The notes under the pieces are model-generated. The model saw only the letters and a program-made list of their open reading frames with translations, was not told where the DNA came from and made no database searches. This document shows positions 44,905 through 53,851 of a stretch of 64,000 bases of DNA, piece by piece. The first letter of the stretch is position 1. Each line of letters opens with the position of its first letter. The stretch lies in contig NZ_JAHKQI010000005.1 of assembly GCF_018860975.1 (NCBI RefSeq), positions 620,001 through 684,000 of the forward strand. Direction: 5' to 3'. A program made the translations under genes and the position numbers. Origin of the DNA: Lentibacter algarum. GTDB taxonomy: Bacteria; Pseudomonadota; Alphaproteobacteria; Rhodobacterales; Rhodobacteraceae.

Positions 44905-45650
44905 AGCACTGATCTCGGCGTATAGATGATGTTGCCCGCCGCGCGTTTGATGATGCGTGTGGTTGAAGACCCGACGATCACCATGGTGCGCATATCGGCC
45001 ATTTCGGGCGTGGCTTGCGAGAGCGGCACGACGTTGATCACCTGCTCTGGTGTTGTCACGGCGCGGGCAAAAATCACGGGGCGATCATCGCCGCAGGCTT
45101 CGTTGAGAACCTCCAATGCGCGGACGAAGCCTTCAGGGCGGGCCTTGGAGCGCGGGTTGTAAAACGCCATCGCAAAGTCGGCCTCGGCGGCGAGGCGCAG
45201 GCGCTTTTCGATCAAGCTCCAAGGCTTGAGATTGTCAGAGAGGTTGATGGTGCAGAAATCATGGCCGAGTGGCGCGCCAGCTTGCGCGGCGGCGGCGAGG
45301 CTGGCGGTGATGCCGGGGAGCACTTGGATGTCGATATCAAGCCAAGCAGCAGGCCCAGCCTCAAGCGCTTCAAACACTGCCGATGCCATCGCAAACACAC
45401 CCGGATCGCCGGAGGAGACGACGACGACATGCTTGCCCTCAGCGGCCATTTGAAGCGCGTGCTGCGAGCGGTCGATCTCGACGCGGTTGTCGCTGGCGTG
45501 CAGTGTCAGGCCCTCGCGGGGGGCCACGCGGGCGACGTAGGGGATGTAGCCGACAACATCGGTTGCCAGTGCCAAAGCGGCGCGCACTTCGGGCGTTACC
45601 AGCGCTTCGTTGCCCGGCCCGAGGCCTGCGATGACGAGGGAGCCGCTCAT
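44901..45650 (-). CDS. cobJ: Precorrin-3B C17-methyltransferase
   Basis: 249 aa tetrapyrrole methylase that contracts the ring at C20/C17. LVIAGLGPGNEALVTPEVRA, GKHVVVVSSGDPGVFAMASA and LPGITASLAAAAQAGAPLGH, then DFCTINLSD, are the CobJ/CbiH pattern. It overlaps the cobI stop by four bases at its start, and its stop overlaps that of cobK on the other strand. Confidence 0.95.
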   Translation of the reverse strand: MSGSLVIAGLGPGNEALVTPEVRAALALATDVVGYIPYVARVAPREGLTLHASDNRVEIDRSQHALQMAAEGKHVVVVSSGDPGVFAMASAVFEALEAGPAAWLDIDIQVLPGITASLAAAAQAGAPLGHDFCTINLSDNLKPWSLIEKRLRLAAEADFAMAFYNPRSKARPEGFVRALEVLNEACGDDRPVIFARAVTTPEQVINVVPLSQATPEMADMRTMVIVGSSTTRIIKRAAGNIIYTPRSVL

Positions 45651-46375
45651 GGCCGCCGCCCGTTTCCGTGCACCACGACGATCGAAAAATAGGGCACTGG
45701 CTCGCTGCCTGTATCGCTCAACAAGCGCATCTTTTGGTTGGGCATGCTGGCATATTCAACGATCCATGCAGCCTCAAACTTGCCCGCAGCTTTGAGGGCG
45801 CGGCGGAGTTTGTCGATGTTCTTGCCGATCTTCATCACGATGATCGCATCGGCGGCTTGCATGGCCTCCGTCAGGGCATCTTCCGGTAGCGTTGCCATGA
45901 GCACTGACATGATGTCGTCACCCCAAGTGATCGGTTGTCCTGTGGTCGTGTAGGCGGCGGACATGCCCGTTATGGCCGGGATAACTTCGACTTGGGTATT
46001 GCCTTGCAAACGGGTGTAGAGATGCATGAAGCTGCCGTAAAAGAACGGGTCGCCTTCGCAGAGCACGATCACATCTTCGCCGGTTTCTGCAAGGGCCCGC
46101 AAGTGCGCGGTGCAGCTTTCGTAGAACTCTGAAAGCACCTCGTTATAGCGCGGATCAGATAGCGGGATCTCGGTTGTCACCGGATATTCCATCGCGAACT
46201 CGGTGACGTTCGCGGCGAGCATGCCTTCAACGATCTGGCGTGACTGGCCCTTGCGGCCTGCTTTGCGGAAGTAGGCGATATGCGCCGCGCCGCGCACGAG
46301 GCGGTCAGCTTTCACGCTCATCAGCTCGGGGTTGCCCGGGCCGAGGCCGACACCGAATATAGTGCCGCCCTTCAT
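45647..46375 (-). CDS. cobI: Precorrin-2 C20-methyltransferase
   Basis: 242 aa SAM-dependent methylase acting at C20, the first methylation after precorrin-2. The start IFGVGLGPGNPELMSVKADR, GEDVIVLCEGDPFFYGSFMH and PAITGMSAAYTTTGQPITWG are diagnostic. Its start and stop both overlap neighbours (cobH and cobJ) by four bases. Confidence 0.95.
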   Translation of the reverse strand: MKGGTIFGVGLGPGNPELMSVKADRLVRGAAHIAYFRKAGRKGQSRQIVEGMLAANVTEFAMEYPVTTEIPLSDPRYNEVLSEFYESCTAHLRALAETGEDVIVLCEGDPFFYGSFMHLYTRLQGNTQVEVIPAITGMSAAYTTTGQPITWGDDIMSVLMATLPEDALTEAMQAADAIIVMKIGKNIDKLRRALKAAGKFEAAWIVEYASMPNQKMRLLSDTGSEPVPYFSIVVVHGNGRRP

Positions 46376-47001
46376 TCTGCGCGGCTCGCAATGGCGTTGA
46401 CGGCGGCAACCGTGATCGCGCTGCCGCCGAGGCGGCCTTGGACAATGCAGCTTGGCACCGGTTGGTCTGCCCAGAGCGCATCTTTGCTTTCAACCGCGCC
46501 GACGAAGCCAACAGGGCAGCCGATGATGGCGGCAGGGCGTGGGCAACTCGGGTCTTCCAGCATGTTGAGGAGGTGAAACAGCGCTGTCGGGGCGTTGCCT
46601 ATGGCGACGATTGCACCTTCTAGGTGTGGCCTCCAAAGCTCGAGCGCCGCGGCCGAGCGGGTGTTGCCCATCTCGGCGGCAAGCTCGTAGATGCCCTCTG
46701 CATGCAGGGTGCAGATCACCTCGTTGTTTGCGGGCAGGCGCGTGCGGGTGACGCCTTCGCTGACCATGCGTGCATCACAAAGGATCGGCGCTCCGGCTTC
46801 CAATGCGGCACGCGCGGTATCGGCGAAACCCTCCGAAAAGCGGATGTGCTTTTCAAGCCCGACCATGCCAGCCGCGTGGATCATCCGCACGGCGACTTGT
46901 TCCTCACTTGGCGCAAAGTTGGCCAAGTCGGCTTCGGCGCGGATCATGGCGAAGGATTGCTTGTAGATCGCAGCGCCATTGGTTTCGTAGGTGTAGGTCA
47001 T
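46372..47001 (-). CDS. cobH: Precorrin-8X methylmutase
   Basis: 209 aa. Moves a methyl group from C11 to C12 to form hydrogenobyrinate. The catalytic His is in VRMIHAAGMVGLEKHIRF, and the substrate loop GNAPTALFHLLNMLEDP with the conserved IGCPVGFVGAVESK is intact. It begins four bases after the cobG stop. Confidence 0.95.
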   Translation of the reverse strand: MTYTYETNGAAIYKQSFAMIRAEADLANFAPSEEQVAVRMIHAAGMVGLEKHIRFSEGFADTARAALEAGAPILCDARMVSEGVTRTRLPANNEVICTLHAEGIYELAAEMGNTRSAAALELWRPHLEGAIVAIGNAPTALFHLLNMLEDPSCPRPAAIIGCPVGFVGAVESKDALWADQPVPSCIVQGRLGGSAITVAAVNAIASRAE

Positions 47002-47005
47002 TGGG

Positions 47006-48145
47006 CTATCCGTCTAAAAAGTTGTCGCTTGGTCGCATTGGTGATGGGTTTCTCAGCACGTCACTCGCGCACTGGCCGCGCGATACAGGGGCATCCCATG
47101 CGCACCCGTCTCTTACAAGATCAAAATAGCCGTCATGGCCTATGTAAGTAAGAGCGCAGGGCTTTGAGAAAGCGCAGCCTTTGGAGCAGCCTGAAACGTG
47201 CACTTGGACTCGATTTCTCTTTGCAAGAACGCTTGCAATCGGGCGCGTCGTTACGGTTGCCGAGGGGCAGTAAGGCGCGCCGGGGCAAGCGTGAGCACTG
47301 AGCACGGGGTCGTGTGCTTCGGTTATGAAGGGCGAATTTGTGGGCATATCTGCACCCTCAAGCACGAACATGCGCCACGGCGTTGTGCGCAGGGCTGTTG
47401 CTTGGCTGGTGGTGATCAGGGCTGCGAGATCGGCGGCGTTGAGGCTTCCGAAAGCGGCACCGAGAAGTGCGCCTGTTGCGGTTAGCGAGGGCTGAGGCTG
47501 CTCGGAGGGCGGGCGCGGGGCCGTGACGCCTTGCTGCGTGATTTGCGCCATGCGGCGTTGCTCGAGTGTGCGCGTGTTAGCGAACCACCGGGCAAGCTTG
47601 ATGGCGTCGTTGATTGCGGTCGCTTCGGTGGTTTCATGGCCGAGGTCTGTTCCGTCAGCACGTAGGATCAAACCCAGCTCGCTGCGCTCAATTCGGATGT
47701 CGGCAGAGGCATCTGCCAGCAACGGCGCCTCGCCTGTGTCGATTGCAAAGCCGAACTTTGCGGGCAGTTCGGGCAGCTTATGCAGCGCATCGGTGAGGGC
47801 TGTGGCGAGGCGTTCGGTGATGTCGCCCGCTTCATAGAACGGCGTGACAAGGATGTTGCGGCGGCCCTCAAGCGCGGGGTCGGCATCGAGCAGGTCGAGT
47901 TGATTGAGGGCTTCCAAGAGTGCTTCGTGGTCGGCTTCCTTGATCCCGCGAATTTGTAGGTTGGCTCGGTTGGTGAGGTCGATGTGGCCACTGCCATATT
48001 GCTGAGCGAGGTCACACATGCCGAGGGCTTGCTTGGCTGTGAGGCGGGCAAGGCGCGGACGGATGCGCAGGATGAGACCATCGCCTGACATCATCGGTTT
48101 GTAAGCACCGGGGCACCAGCCTTTGATTGTGGGCTGCGTGCTCAT
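47006..48145 (-). CDS. cobG: Precorrin-3B synthase CobG
   Basis: 379 aa oxygen-dependent monooxygenase of the nitrite/sulfite-reductase fold; its presence marks the aerobic pathway. The [4Fe-4S] ligands are Cys in ACPGAPYCPSA and VHVSGCSKGCAFSKP. The start overlaps the cobN stop by four bases. Confidence 0.94.
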   Translation of the reverse strand: MSTQPTIKGWCPGAYKPMMSGDGLILRIRPRLARLTAKQALGMCDLAQQYGSGHIDLTNRANLQIRGIKEADHEALLEALNQLDLLDADPALEGRRNILVTPFYEAGDITERLATALTDALHKLPELPAKFGFAIDTGEAPLLADASADIRIERSELGLILRADGTDLGHETTEATAINDAIKLARWFANTRTLEQRRMAQITQQGVTAPRPPSEQPQPSLTATGALLGAAFGSLNAADLAALITTSQATALRTTPWRMFVLEGADMPTNSPFITEAHDPVLSAHACPGAPYCPSATVTTRPIASVLAKRNRVQVHVSGCSKGCAFSKPCALTYIGHDGYFDLVRDGCAWDAPVSRGQCASDVLRNPSPMRPSDNFLDG

Positions 48146-51100
48146 GATGCGACCTCAAGGGAGGCGAGAACGGAGTTGCGGCGGCTCTCCCACAAACCAG
48201 CGTCAAGCAAGGCGCGGAAGCGGGCGCGCATGGCTTGCAGCGCTTCGGGGTTGTTCTCTTGCAGGAAGGCTTCGACTTCGGCGTTGTTCAGCGTTGCCTC
48301 ATGATAGAGATCAAACAAATGCGGTGCGACGACACCTGCAAGCTGTGCAAAGGCGGCCATGTGCTCAAGTGTTGCGGCAATTTCGGCGGCTCCGCGAAAT
48401 CCGTGCGCTTGCATGCCTTTGAGCCAGGCAGGGTTAGCGGCGCGGGCGTATGTGACGCGCGATATCTCTTCGGAGAGGGCGCGGGCGCGGGGGGCGTCGG
48501 GGTTGCTTGCGTCAAGGTGATAGAGGTTTGCTTTGCCTCCCGTGACGGCCTGTGCGGCGGCAAATCCGGCTTCGTGGGCGGCGTAGTCAACCGCGAGCAG
48601 CAGGTCTGTTTCGGGCAGGTCTTGCAGGTGAACAAAGCTGTCGGCGGCGGCGACGCGGTTGCGGATGCCTGCTTCGTCTTGCGTGCTTTCCAGCCCGTCA
48701 AACGCCCATGCGCTGGCATTGAGCCAAGCTTCTCCGGCGGCTTGGCGGCCTGCGTCGGTGTAGTCTTCAACGCTGTCGCCCATGCCGAGGCCGAAGCTGC
48801 CGGGGGCGGGGCCGTAGACGCGGGCGAGGTTGCTGCGGCCTGCGTAGGGGTTCCAGTCGGGGGCTTCGTCGCGTTCGGCCAAGGCGCGGATGGCTTGTCC
48901 GAACAGGGCCGAGAGGGTTGGGAACACGTCGCGGAACAGGCCGGAAACGCGTAGGGTGACGTCGATGCGGGGACGGTCGAGTTCGGCGATTGGCAGCACT
49001 TCGATGCCACTGACGCGCTCTGATGATGGCTCCCAGATAGGCCGCACACCCAGCAGGTGCAGCGCCATGGCGAACTCTTCTCCGGCGGTGCGCATGGTGG
49101 CGGAGCCCCAGAGATCAACGATCAGGTTTTTTGGCCAGTCGCCCTCGTCTTGCAAGTGACGGCGCATGAGCTCTTCACCGAGGGCCACCCCTTGCGCATA
49201 GGCTGCGCGGGTGGGCACCGAGCGCGGATCGGTGGTGAACATATTGCGGCCTGTTGGCAGCACGTCGGCGCGGCCACGGTAAGGAGAACCAGAGGGGCCA
49301 GCCTCGATGCGTTTGCCGTTGAGGGCGGCGATGAGCGCGGCTTGCTCGGATGCGGCGGAGGGGGCGGTTTCAAAGCTGGTTTGTGCTGGTGGGACGCGGC
49401 CCCAGATGTGCAGGCCCTCGCCGAACTGGCCTTCCTTCACATCGCAAACAAAGCTGTCGATGCGGGTGATCGCCTCGGCCGTTGAGGAGGCGCGGTCAAG
49501 GCCGAGATCATCTTCGACACCAAGCGCCTGTGCTTCTTCGCGGATGTCGTCTTGCAGGCGGTTGCGGCGTTTGGGGGCGAGGCCATCGGCGTTTGAAAAC
49601 TCATCCAGCAGCGCCTCCAAGCGGGCGAGGCGCTCGTGTGATCCGCTCTCGCGCAGGGGCGGCGGGATGTGTCCGAGCGTCACCGCGCCAATGCGGCGTT
49701 TGGCTTGTGCCGCTTCGCCGGGGTCGTTGACGATGAAGGGGTAGATGAGCGGCAGGGAGCCGACGAGCGCCTCGGGCCAGCAGTCTTGCGAGAGGGCGAC
49801 AGACTTGCCGGGGAGCCACTCAAGCGTGCCGTGCGCACCGATGTGCACGAGGGCATCTGTGTTGGCCTGAAGCCAGAGGTAGAAGGCAACATAGGCGTGG
49901 CGAGGCGTGCGCGAGAGGTCGTGGTATTCGTCTTCGCGGGCCTTGGGCGTGCCGCGCTCGGGCTGCAGGGCGACAGTTATGTTGCCGCGTTGGGTGAGGG
50001 CGAATTGGAAAGCGCCGTTGGTGACGTCGGCATCGGTTTCCGGCGCGCCCCATGCAGTTGCGAGATCATCTTGGAGCTGTTGCGGGAGGGTTTTGAGAGC
50101 ATTTACATAGTCGGCAAGCTGGTAGGAAAAGCTGCGTGCTAAGAGGGTGTCGGTGAGCGGCTCGCCACTGTCTGAAACGCTGTAGCCGTCGCTTGCGAGG
50201 TCTTGCAACATGGCCTCGGCTGAGGCGGGGGCGTCGAGGCCGATGGCGTGGCCCATGTTCCAGTCTTTGCCAGGATAGGTTGAAAGGATGAGGGCGACGC
50301 GGCGCTGGGCTTGGGGCTTGGCAGCGAGATTGATCCAGCCTTCAACGCGGTCGGAGAGTGCCTCGATGCGCTCCAAGTCGGGCGTGTGAATTTGGCGGGA
50401 AAACTCAAGCGCTTCGTCGCGCTGGCTTGGCTCTTTGAAGGAAGCAACGCCGCCGGTGAGCCGCCCGTCGACCTCGGGTAAAACCACGTGCATGGCGAGG
50501 TCGGCGGGTGACAATCCGCGCTCGGCTTCCTGCCATGCTTGGCGGGTTGATGTGGCCAGCACGGTTTGGAAAACGGGGACATTGGCCGCGTCGAGCGGAG
50601 AGGTTCCGGCGCTGCCTTTGCCGCTGAAGGCAGTGGCGTTGATCACTGCGGATGGGGCGAAGCTGCTGATTTGCGAAGCGAGCCACGCGGCGGAGTCTGG
50701 TGCTTTGAGCGAGGGGGCAAAGAAGCCGAGAACTTCGTAGCCGCGCTCGGCAAAGCTGTTGAACAGAGCTTCCAACGGGGCCATGTCGGCGGCGACGAGG
50801 TAGGAGCGATAGAACACAATCGCGATGCGCGGTTTAGTGCTGGTGAGCTGTGCATCGGTGAGGGAAGTGACGCCTGTTTCGGGTGTCCATGCTCCGGCTT
50901 CGGGAACCACTTTAGAGCCCATGACAGGGCCGGCATAGAGCCCCGCGGCGAGGGAGAGTTGCGCGAGGGCGGCTTGCGCGGCGATGGCACCGCCGTTGTC
51001 ACAGAGGTGTGCGAGGCGGTGCAGAGTAGAGACAGGCAATGTGCTATAGGCGTCAAGGCGCGTGTCGGGCCGCCCGTCAGCAGGCAGCACGGCGACGGCT

Positions 51101-51426
51101 ATGCCCCTGTCGCGGGCGAGTTCTTTGAGTTGCTGGAGGCCGTAATGCCAGTAGGGCACGCCGCCGATGAGCCGGATAAGCACGCCTTTTGCGCCAGCAA
51201 GGGTTTGCTCGATGTAGGTGTCGACAGAGAGCGGGTGTTTGAGGGCCGAGAGATTGGCCAGACGCAGGCTAGGGAGTGCGCCTTTTGAGCGATGCCAGCC
51301 TTCCGCGAATGCCCCGAGGTCACTGTCGGAAAACGAGAGCACCACCAGATCGGCAGGGGACTGCGCGAGGTCTGTTGGTGTCTCGGTTTCTTCTAGCCCG
51401 TGGCTTTCGCGGAAGACGACATGCAT
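48142..51426 (-). CDS. cobN: Cobaltochelatase subunit CobN
   Basis: 1094 aa, the large subunit of the ATP-dependent aerobic cobaltochelatase that inserts cobalt into hydrogenobyrinate a,c-diamide. CobN/Mg-chelatase H motifs include DALVHIGAHGTLEWLPGKSV and NLIVDLWGSATMRTAGEEFA. It is somewhat shorter than many CobN proteins (about 1,250 aa). Its AAA+ partners CobS and CobT are not in this window. The ATG at 51426 is five bases after the cobW stop. Confidence 0.95.
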   Translation of the reverse strand: MHVVFRESHGLEETETPTDLAQSPADLVVLSFSDSDLGAFAEGWHRSKGALPSLRLANLSALKHPLSVDTYIEQTLAGAKGVLIRLIGGVPYWHYGLQQLKELARDRGIAVAVLPADGRPDTRLDAYSTLPVSTLHRLAHLCDNGGAIAAQAALAQLSLAAGLYAGPVMGSKVVPEAGAWTPETGVTSLTDAQLTSTKPRIAIVFYRSYLVAADMAPLEALFNSFAERGYEVLGFFAPSLKAPDSAAWLASQISSFAPSAVINATAFSGKGSAGTSPLDAANVPVFQTVLATSTRQAWQEAERGLSPADLAMHVVLPEVDGRLTGGVASFKEPSQRDEALEFSRQIHTPDLERIEALSDRVEGWINLAAKPQAQRRVALILSTYPGKDWNMGHAIGLDAPASAEAMLQDLASDGYSVSDSGEPLTDTLLARSFSYQLADYVNALKTLPQQLQDDLATAWGAPETDADVTNGAFQFALTQRGNITVALQPERGTPKAREDEYHDLSRTPRHAYVAFYLWLQANTDALVHIGAHGTLEWLPGKSVALSQDCWPEALVGSLPLIYPFIVNDPGEAAQAKRRIGAVTLGHIPPPLRESGSHERLARLEALLDEFSNADGLAPKRRNRLQDDIREEAQALGVEDDLGLDRASSTAEAITRIDSFVCDVKEGQFGEGLHIWGRVPPAQTSFETAPSAASEQAALIAALNGKRIEAGPSGSPYRGRADVLPTGRNMFTTDPRSVPTRAAYAQGVALGEELMRRHLQDEGDWPKNLIVDLWGSATMRTAGEEFAMALHLLGVRPIWEPSSERVSGIEVLPIAELDRPRIDVTLRVSGLFRDVFPTLSALFGQAIRALAERDEAPDWNPYAGRSNLARVYGPAPGSFGLGMGDSVEDYTDAGRQAAGEAWLNASAWAFDGLESTQDEAGIRNRVAAADSFVHLQDLPETDLLLAVDYAAHEAGFAAAQAVTGGKANLYHLDASNPDAPRARALSEEISRVTYARAANPAWLKGMQAHGFRGAAEIAATLEHMAAFAQLAGVVAPHLFDLYHEATLNNAEVEAFLQENNPEALQAMRARFRALLDAGLWESRRNSVLASLEVAS

Positions 51427-51431
51427 CGGAG

Positions 51432-52490
51432 TTACTCGGCTGGTACGGAAGCCGACGCGGTGAGCACAGCCCGGATTGCGTCTGGGTTCACATCGTCATG
51501 CTCGGCGATGACCACGAGCTTGCCTGCGCGGTTTTCCTCGGCTGTCCACGGGCGGTCATATTGGTGACGCACGCGCGCGCCGACGGCTTGCACGAGCAGG
51601 CGCATGGGCTTGCCCTGAACGGCGGCATAGCCTTTGACGCGCAGGATGTTGTGCTCGTTGGCAAGGGTGACGATTGCTGCGACGAGATCGTCGGGGTTTA
51701 CCTGCTCGGGGATGTCAACAACGATGCTTTCAAACTCGTCGTGGTCATGCTCGTGCGGGCCATCGTGGTGGCTTGGGCGCGCGGCGATGTCATCTTCTGC
51801 GGCGGCCTCCAGGCCCAGAATAATGCGCGGATCAACCACGCCTTCGGTGACTTCAACCACAGGCAGCGGGCGCGGGGCGGTGTGTGCGACGATCTCTTTG
51901 GCCTTGGCGATACCGTCGGCGCCTGCGAGGTCGGCTTTGGTGAGCAGCACGATGTCGGCGCAGCTGATCTGGTCTTCGAACACTTCCGAGAGGGGTGTTT
52001 CGTGGTCGATGCTGTCATCGGCCATGCGCTGTGCGTCAACGGCGGCGACATTGTGCGCGAAACGGCCAGCGGCAACGGCTTCGGCATCGGCCAGAGCGAT
52101 CACGCCATCAACAGTGATCTTGCTGCGGATATCAGGCCAGTCAAACGCCTTGAGCAGCGGCTTGGGCAGCGCAAGGCCGCTGGTTTCGATCAGGATGTGA
52201 TCAGGGCGCGGCTCAAGCTGCATCAGGGCTTCGATGGTCGGGATAAAGTCATCGGCGACGGTGCAGCAGATGCAGCCATTGGCCAGCTCCATGATGTTCT
52301 CGGCGGGGCAATCAGGGATGGCACAGCTTTTGAGGATGTCGCCATCAACCCCGACATCGCCAAACTCGTTGACCACAATGGCGAGGCGCTTGCCGCCCGG
52401 ATTTTGCATCAGCTCGCGGATGAGCGTTGTCTTGCCCGAGCCGAGAAAGCCGGTGATCACGGTGACGGGGAGTTTTGCTAGATCAGTCAT
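51432..52490 (-). CDS. cobW: CobW metal chaperone GTPase
   Basis: 352 aa from the ATG at 52490; the long in-frame extension upstream overlaps the DUF1636 gene and is not coding. Walker A TGFLGSGKTTLI, the metal-binding GCICCTV and a His/Asp-rich stretch (HHDGPHEHDHDEFE) are clear. COG0523 GTPases deliver metals; CobW is thought to supply cobalt to the chelatase. It overlaps the upstream gene by eight bases and is followed by cobN. Confidence 0.94.
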   Translation of the reverse strand: MTDLAKLPVTVITGFLGSGKTTLIRELMQNPGGKRLAIVVNEFGDVGVDGDILKSCAIPDCPAENIMELANGCICCTVADDFIPTIEALMQLEPRPDHILIETSGLALPKPLLKAFDWPDIRSKITVDGVIALADAEAVAAGRFAHNVAAVDAQRMADDSIDHETPLSEVFEDQISCADIVLLTKADLAGADGIAKAKEIVAHTAPRPLPVVEVTEGVVDPRIILGLEAAAEDDIAARPSHHDGPHEHDHDEFESIVVDIPEQVNPDDLVAAIVTLANEHNILRVKGYAAVQGKPMRLLVQAVGARVRHQYDRPWTAEENRAGKLVVIAEHDDVNPDAIRAVLTASASVPAE

Positions 52491-52872
52491 TGGTGGCCTC
52501 CTGAGGCATATTGAGGGGCGGGATGCGGGCAACGCAGTTGCGTTTGAAGTGCTCGGGGCGGGTGCGCCACGGGATGAGGCCGTCGGTTGTGTCATGGTAG
52601 AGCGCGGCACCTTCAAGCAGCACGTCGGTTTGCGACGCTTCTGCGATATTGCCGTAGATATATGTCCAACGATCACCGCCTCTGAGCGCTACAGTGCAGC
52701 CGTGATCGCAGTTTTGCAGGCAGTCAACCGCCCGTAGCGTGACGCCTTCGGGGAGGCCTGCGATTGCGAGCTCGTCATAGAGCTTTTGGCCGGGGCGGCG
52801 CTCGTCATCGGGGATCTCTTGGCCCTGTCTGCATTTGACGCAGACGAGCAGTTCTGTTGGATGGTTGGCCAC
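52483..52872 (-). CDS. DUF1636 (predicted metal-binding) protein
   Basis: 129 aa. Cys residues lie in CVKCRQ near the N-terminus and CLQNCDHGC in the middle, the pattern of thioredoxin-like [2Fe-2S] proteins and of DUF1636. Its position as first gene after a cobalamin riboswitch, overlapping cobW by eight bases, links it to cobalt handling. The biochemical role is not known to me. Confidence 0.85.
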   Translation of the reverse strand: MANHPTELLVCVKCRQGQEIPDDERRPGQKLYDELAIAGLPEGVTLRAVDCLQNCDHGCTVALRGGDRWTYIYGNIAEASQTDVLLEGAALYHDTTDGLIPWRTRPEHFKRNCVARIPPLNMPQEATND

Positions 52873-52974
52873 TGTTCTCTATCCCAAAAAAAGGGCGAAG
52901 GCGGGCCTGATGGCGGGGTGGCAACGTGCCTGTCCCGACACCGGAACACCCCGTCCGGTTACGTCTCGTCTCTT

Positions 52975-53155
52975 GCTGGTAGGTTTCCCGGCTCGCAGAT
53001 ATCGGCGCATTTCGCGTCGGCGGTTGTCCTGCCTTCCCAGCCGATTGGCCAGTGGCGCTCGGACGACCTTATCTACTCACGGTCGCGGGGGCGGCTGTGC
53101 TTGGTCTAAGATCACCGATGCGATCAGAGGTTGCACATTCCCTTTTCACCCATTT
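52975..53155 (-). promoter_or_regulatory. Cobalamin riboswitch upstream of DUF1636-cobW-cobN
   Basis: On the reverse strand the core elements appear in order: GGTGAAAAGGGAATGTGCAA (53132-53151), CCGCCCCCGCGACCGTGAG, GCCACTGGCCAATCGGCTGG (the conserved GCCACTG), and the B12 box GAGCCGGGAAACCTACC. Boundaries are approximate. A perfect TTGACA (plus-strand 53201-53206, reverse strand) lies upstream, but no good -10. Downstream an inverted repeat (CGGGGTG ... CACCCCG) and a T run (52886-52892) may form the switching structure. The rest of the 350-base cobW-side/cobO gap holds the cobO promoter. Confidence 0.93.
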
Positions 53156-53222
53156 ACACAGGCTCCAACACAGAAGCTGATGCACCCGAATCTGAAGAGA
53201 TGTCAAGCTCAAGGAGACGCCC

Positions 53223-53834
53223 ATGACCGATGCAGAAAACACCCGCCACACCGAAAAAATGCGCAAAATCAAGGCGGCGCGCGATAAGATGATGGAGAGT
53301 AAAACCGAAGAAAAAGGTTTGATCATCGTCAATACCGGCACGGGCAAGGGCAAGTCTTCGGCGGGCTTTGGCATGATCATGCGTTGTATTGCACATGAGA
53401 TGCCCTGTGCGGTTGTGCAGTTCATCAAGGGTAACTGGATGACGGGCGACCGCGAGTTTCTGGAAAAGAACTATGCTGACGAGTGCAAGTTTGTTGTTTC
53501 TGGTGAGGGCTTCACGTGGGAAACCCAAGACCGCGAGCGCGATGTCAAAGCAGCTCAAGCGGGTTGGGAGCAGGCGAAGGCTTTGATACGTGATGAGAGC
53601 ATTCAGTATGTGTTGCTCGACGAAATCAACATCGCGTTGCGCAACGACTATCTTGATATCGACGAGGTTGTTGAGTTTTTGCAGAGCGAAAAGCCGTTTA
53701 TGACGCATGTGTGCCTGACGGGGCGCAACGCCAAGCCGGAGCTGATTGAGGCGGCTGATCTGGTGACGGATATGACGCTGGTCAAGCACCCGTTCCGCGA
53801 CGGTGTGAAGGCGCAGAAGGGCATTGAGTTTTAG
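53223..53834 (+). CDS. cobO: Cob(I)yrinic acid a,c-diamide adenosyltransferase
   Basis: 203 aa CobA/CobO/BtuR-type enzyme that attaches the adenosyl upper ligand. The P-loop [15 protein letters not shown] is near the N-terminus and the family signature [20 protein letters not shown] follows. A strong ribosome-binding site (AAGGAG) precedes the ATG. It is divergent from the riboswitch-controlled run and heads a two-gene unit with cobQ. Confidence 0.95.
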   Translation: MTDAENTRHTEKMRKIKAARDKMMESKTEEKGLIIVNTGTGKGKSSAGFGMIMRCIAHEMPCAVVQFIKGNWMTGDREFLEKNYADECKFVVSGEGFTWETQDRERDVKAAQAGWEQAKALIRDESIQYVLLDEINIALRNDYLDIDEVVEFLQSEKPFMTHVCLTGRNAKPELIEAADLVTDMTLVKHPFRDGVKAQKGIEF

Positions 53835-53851
53835 GCCCTAGGGGGCGCGAC

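Noticed and set aside
51276-52481. A 401-codon forward open frame opposite cobW
   Set aside because: It is antisense to a protein with complete CobW motifs (Walker A, GCICCTV), has no recognisable domain, and long antisense frames are expected at this GC content.
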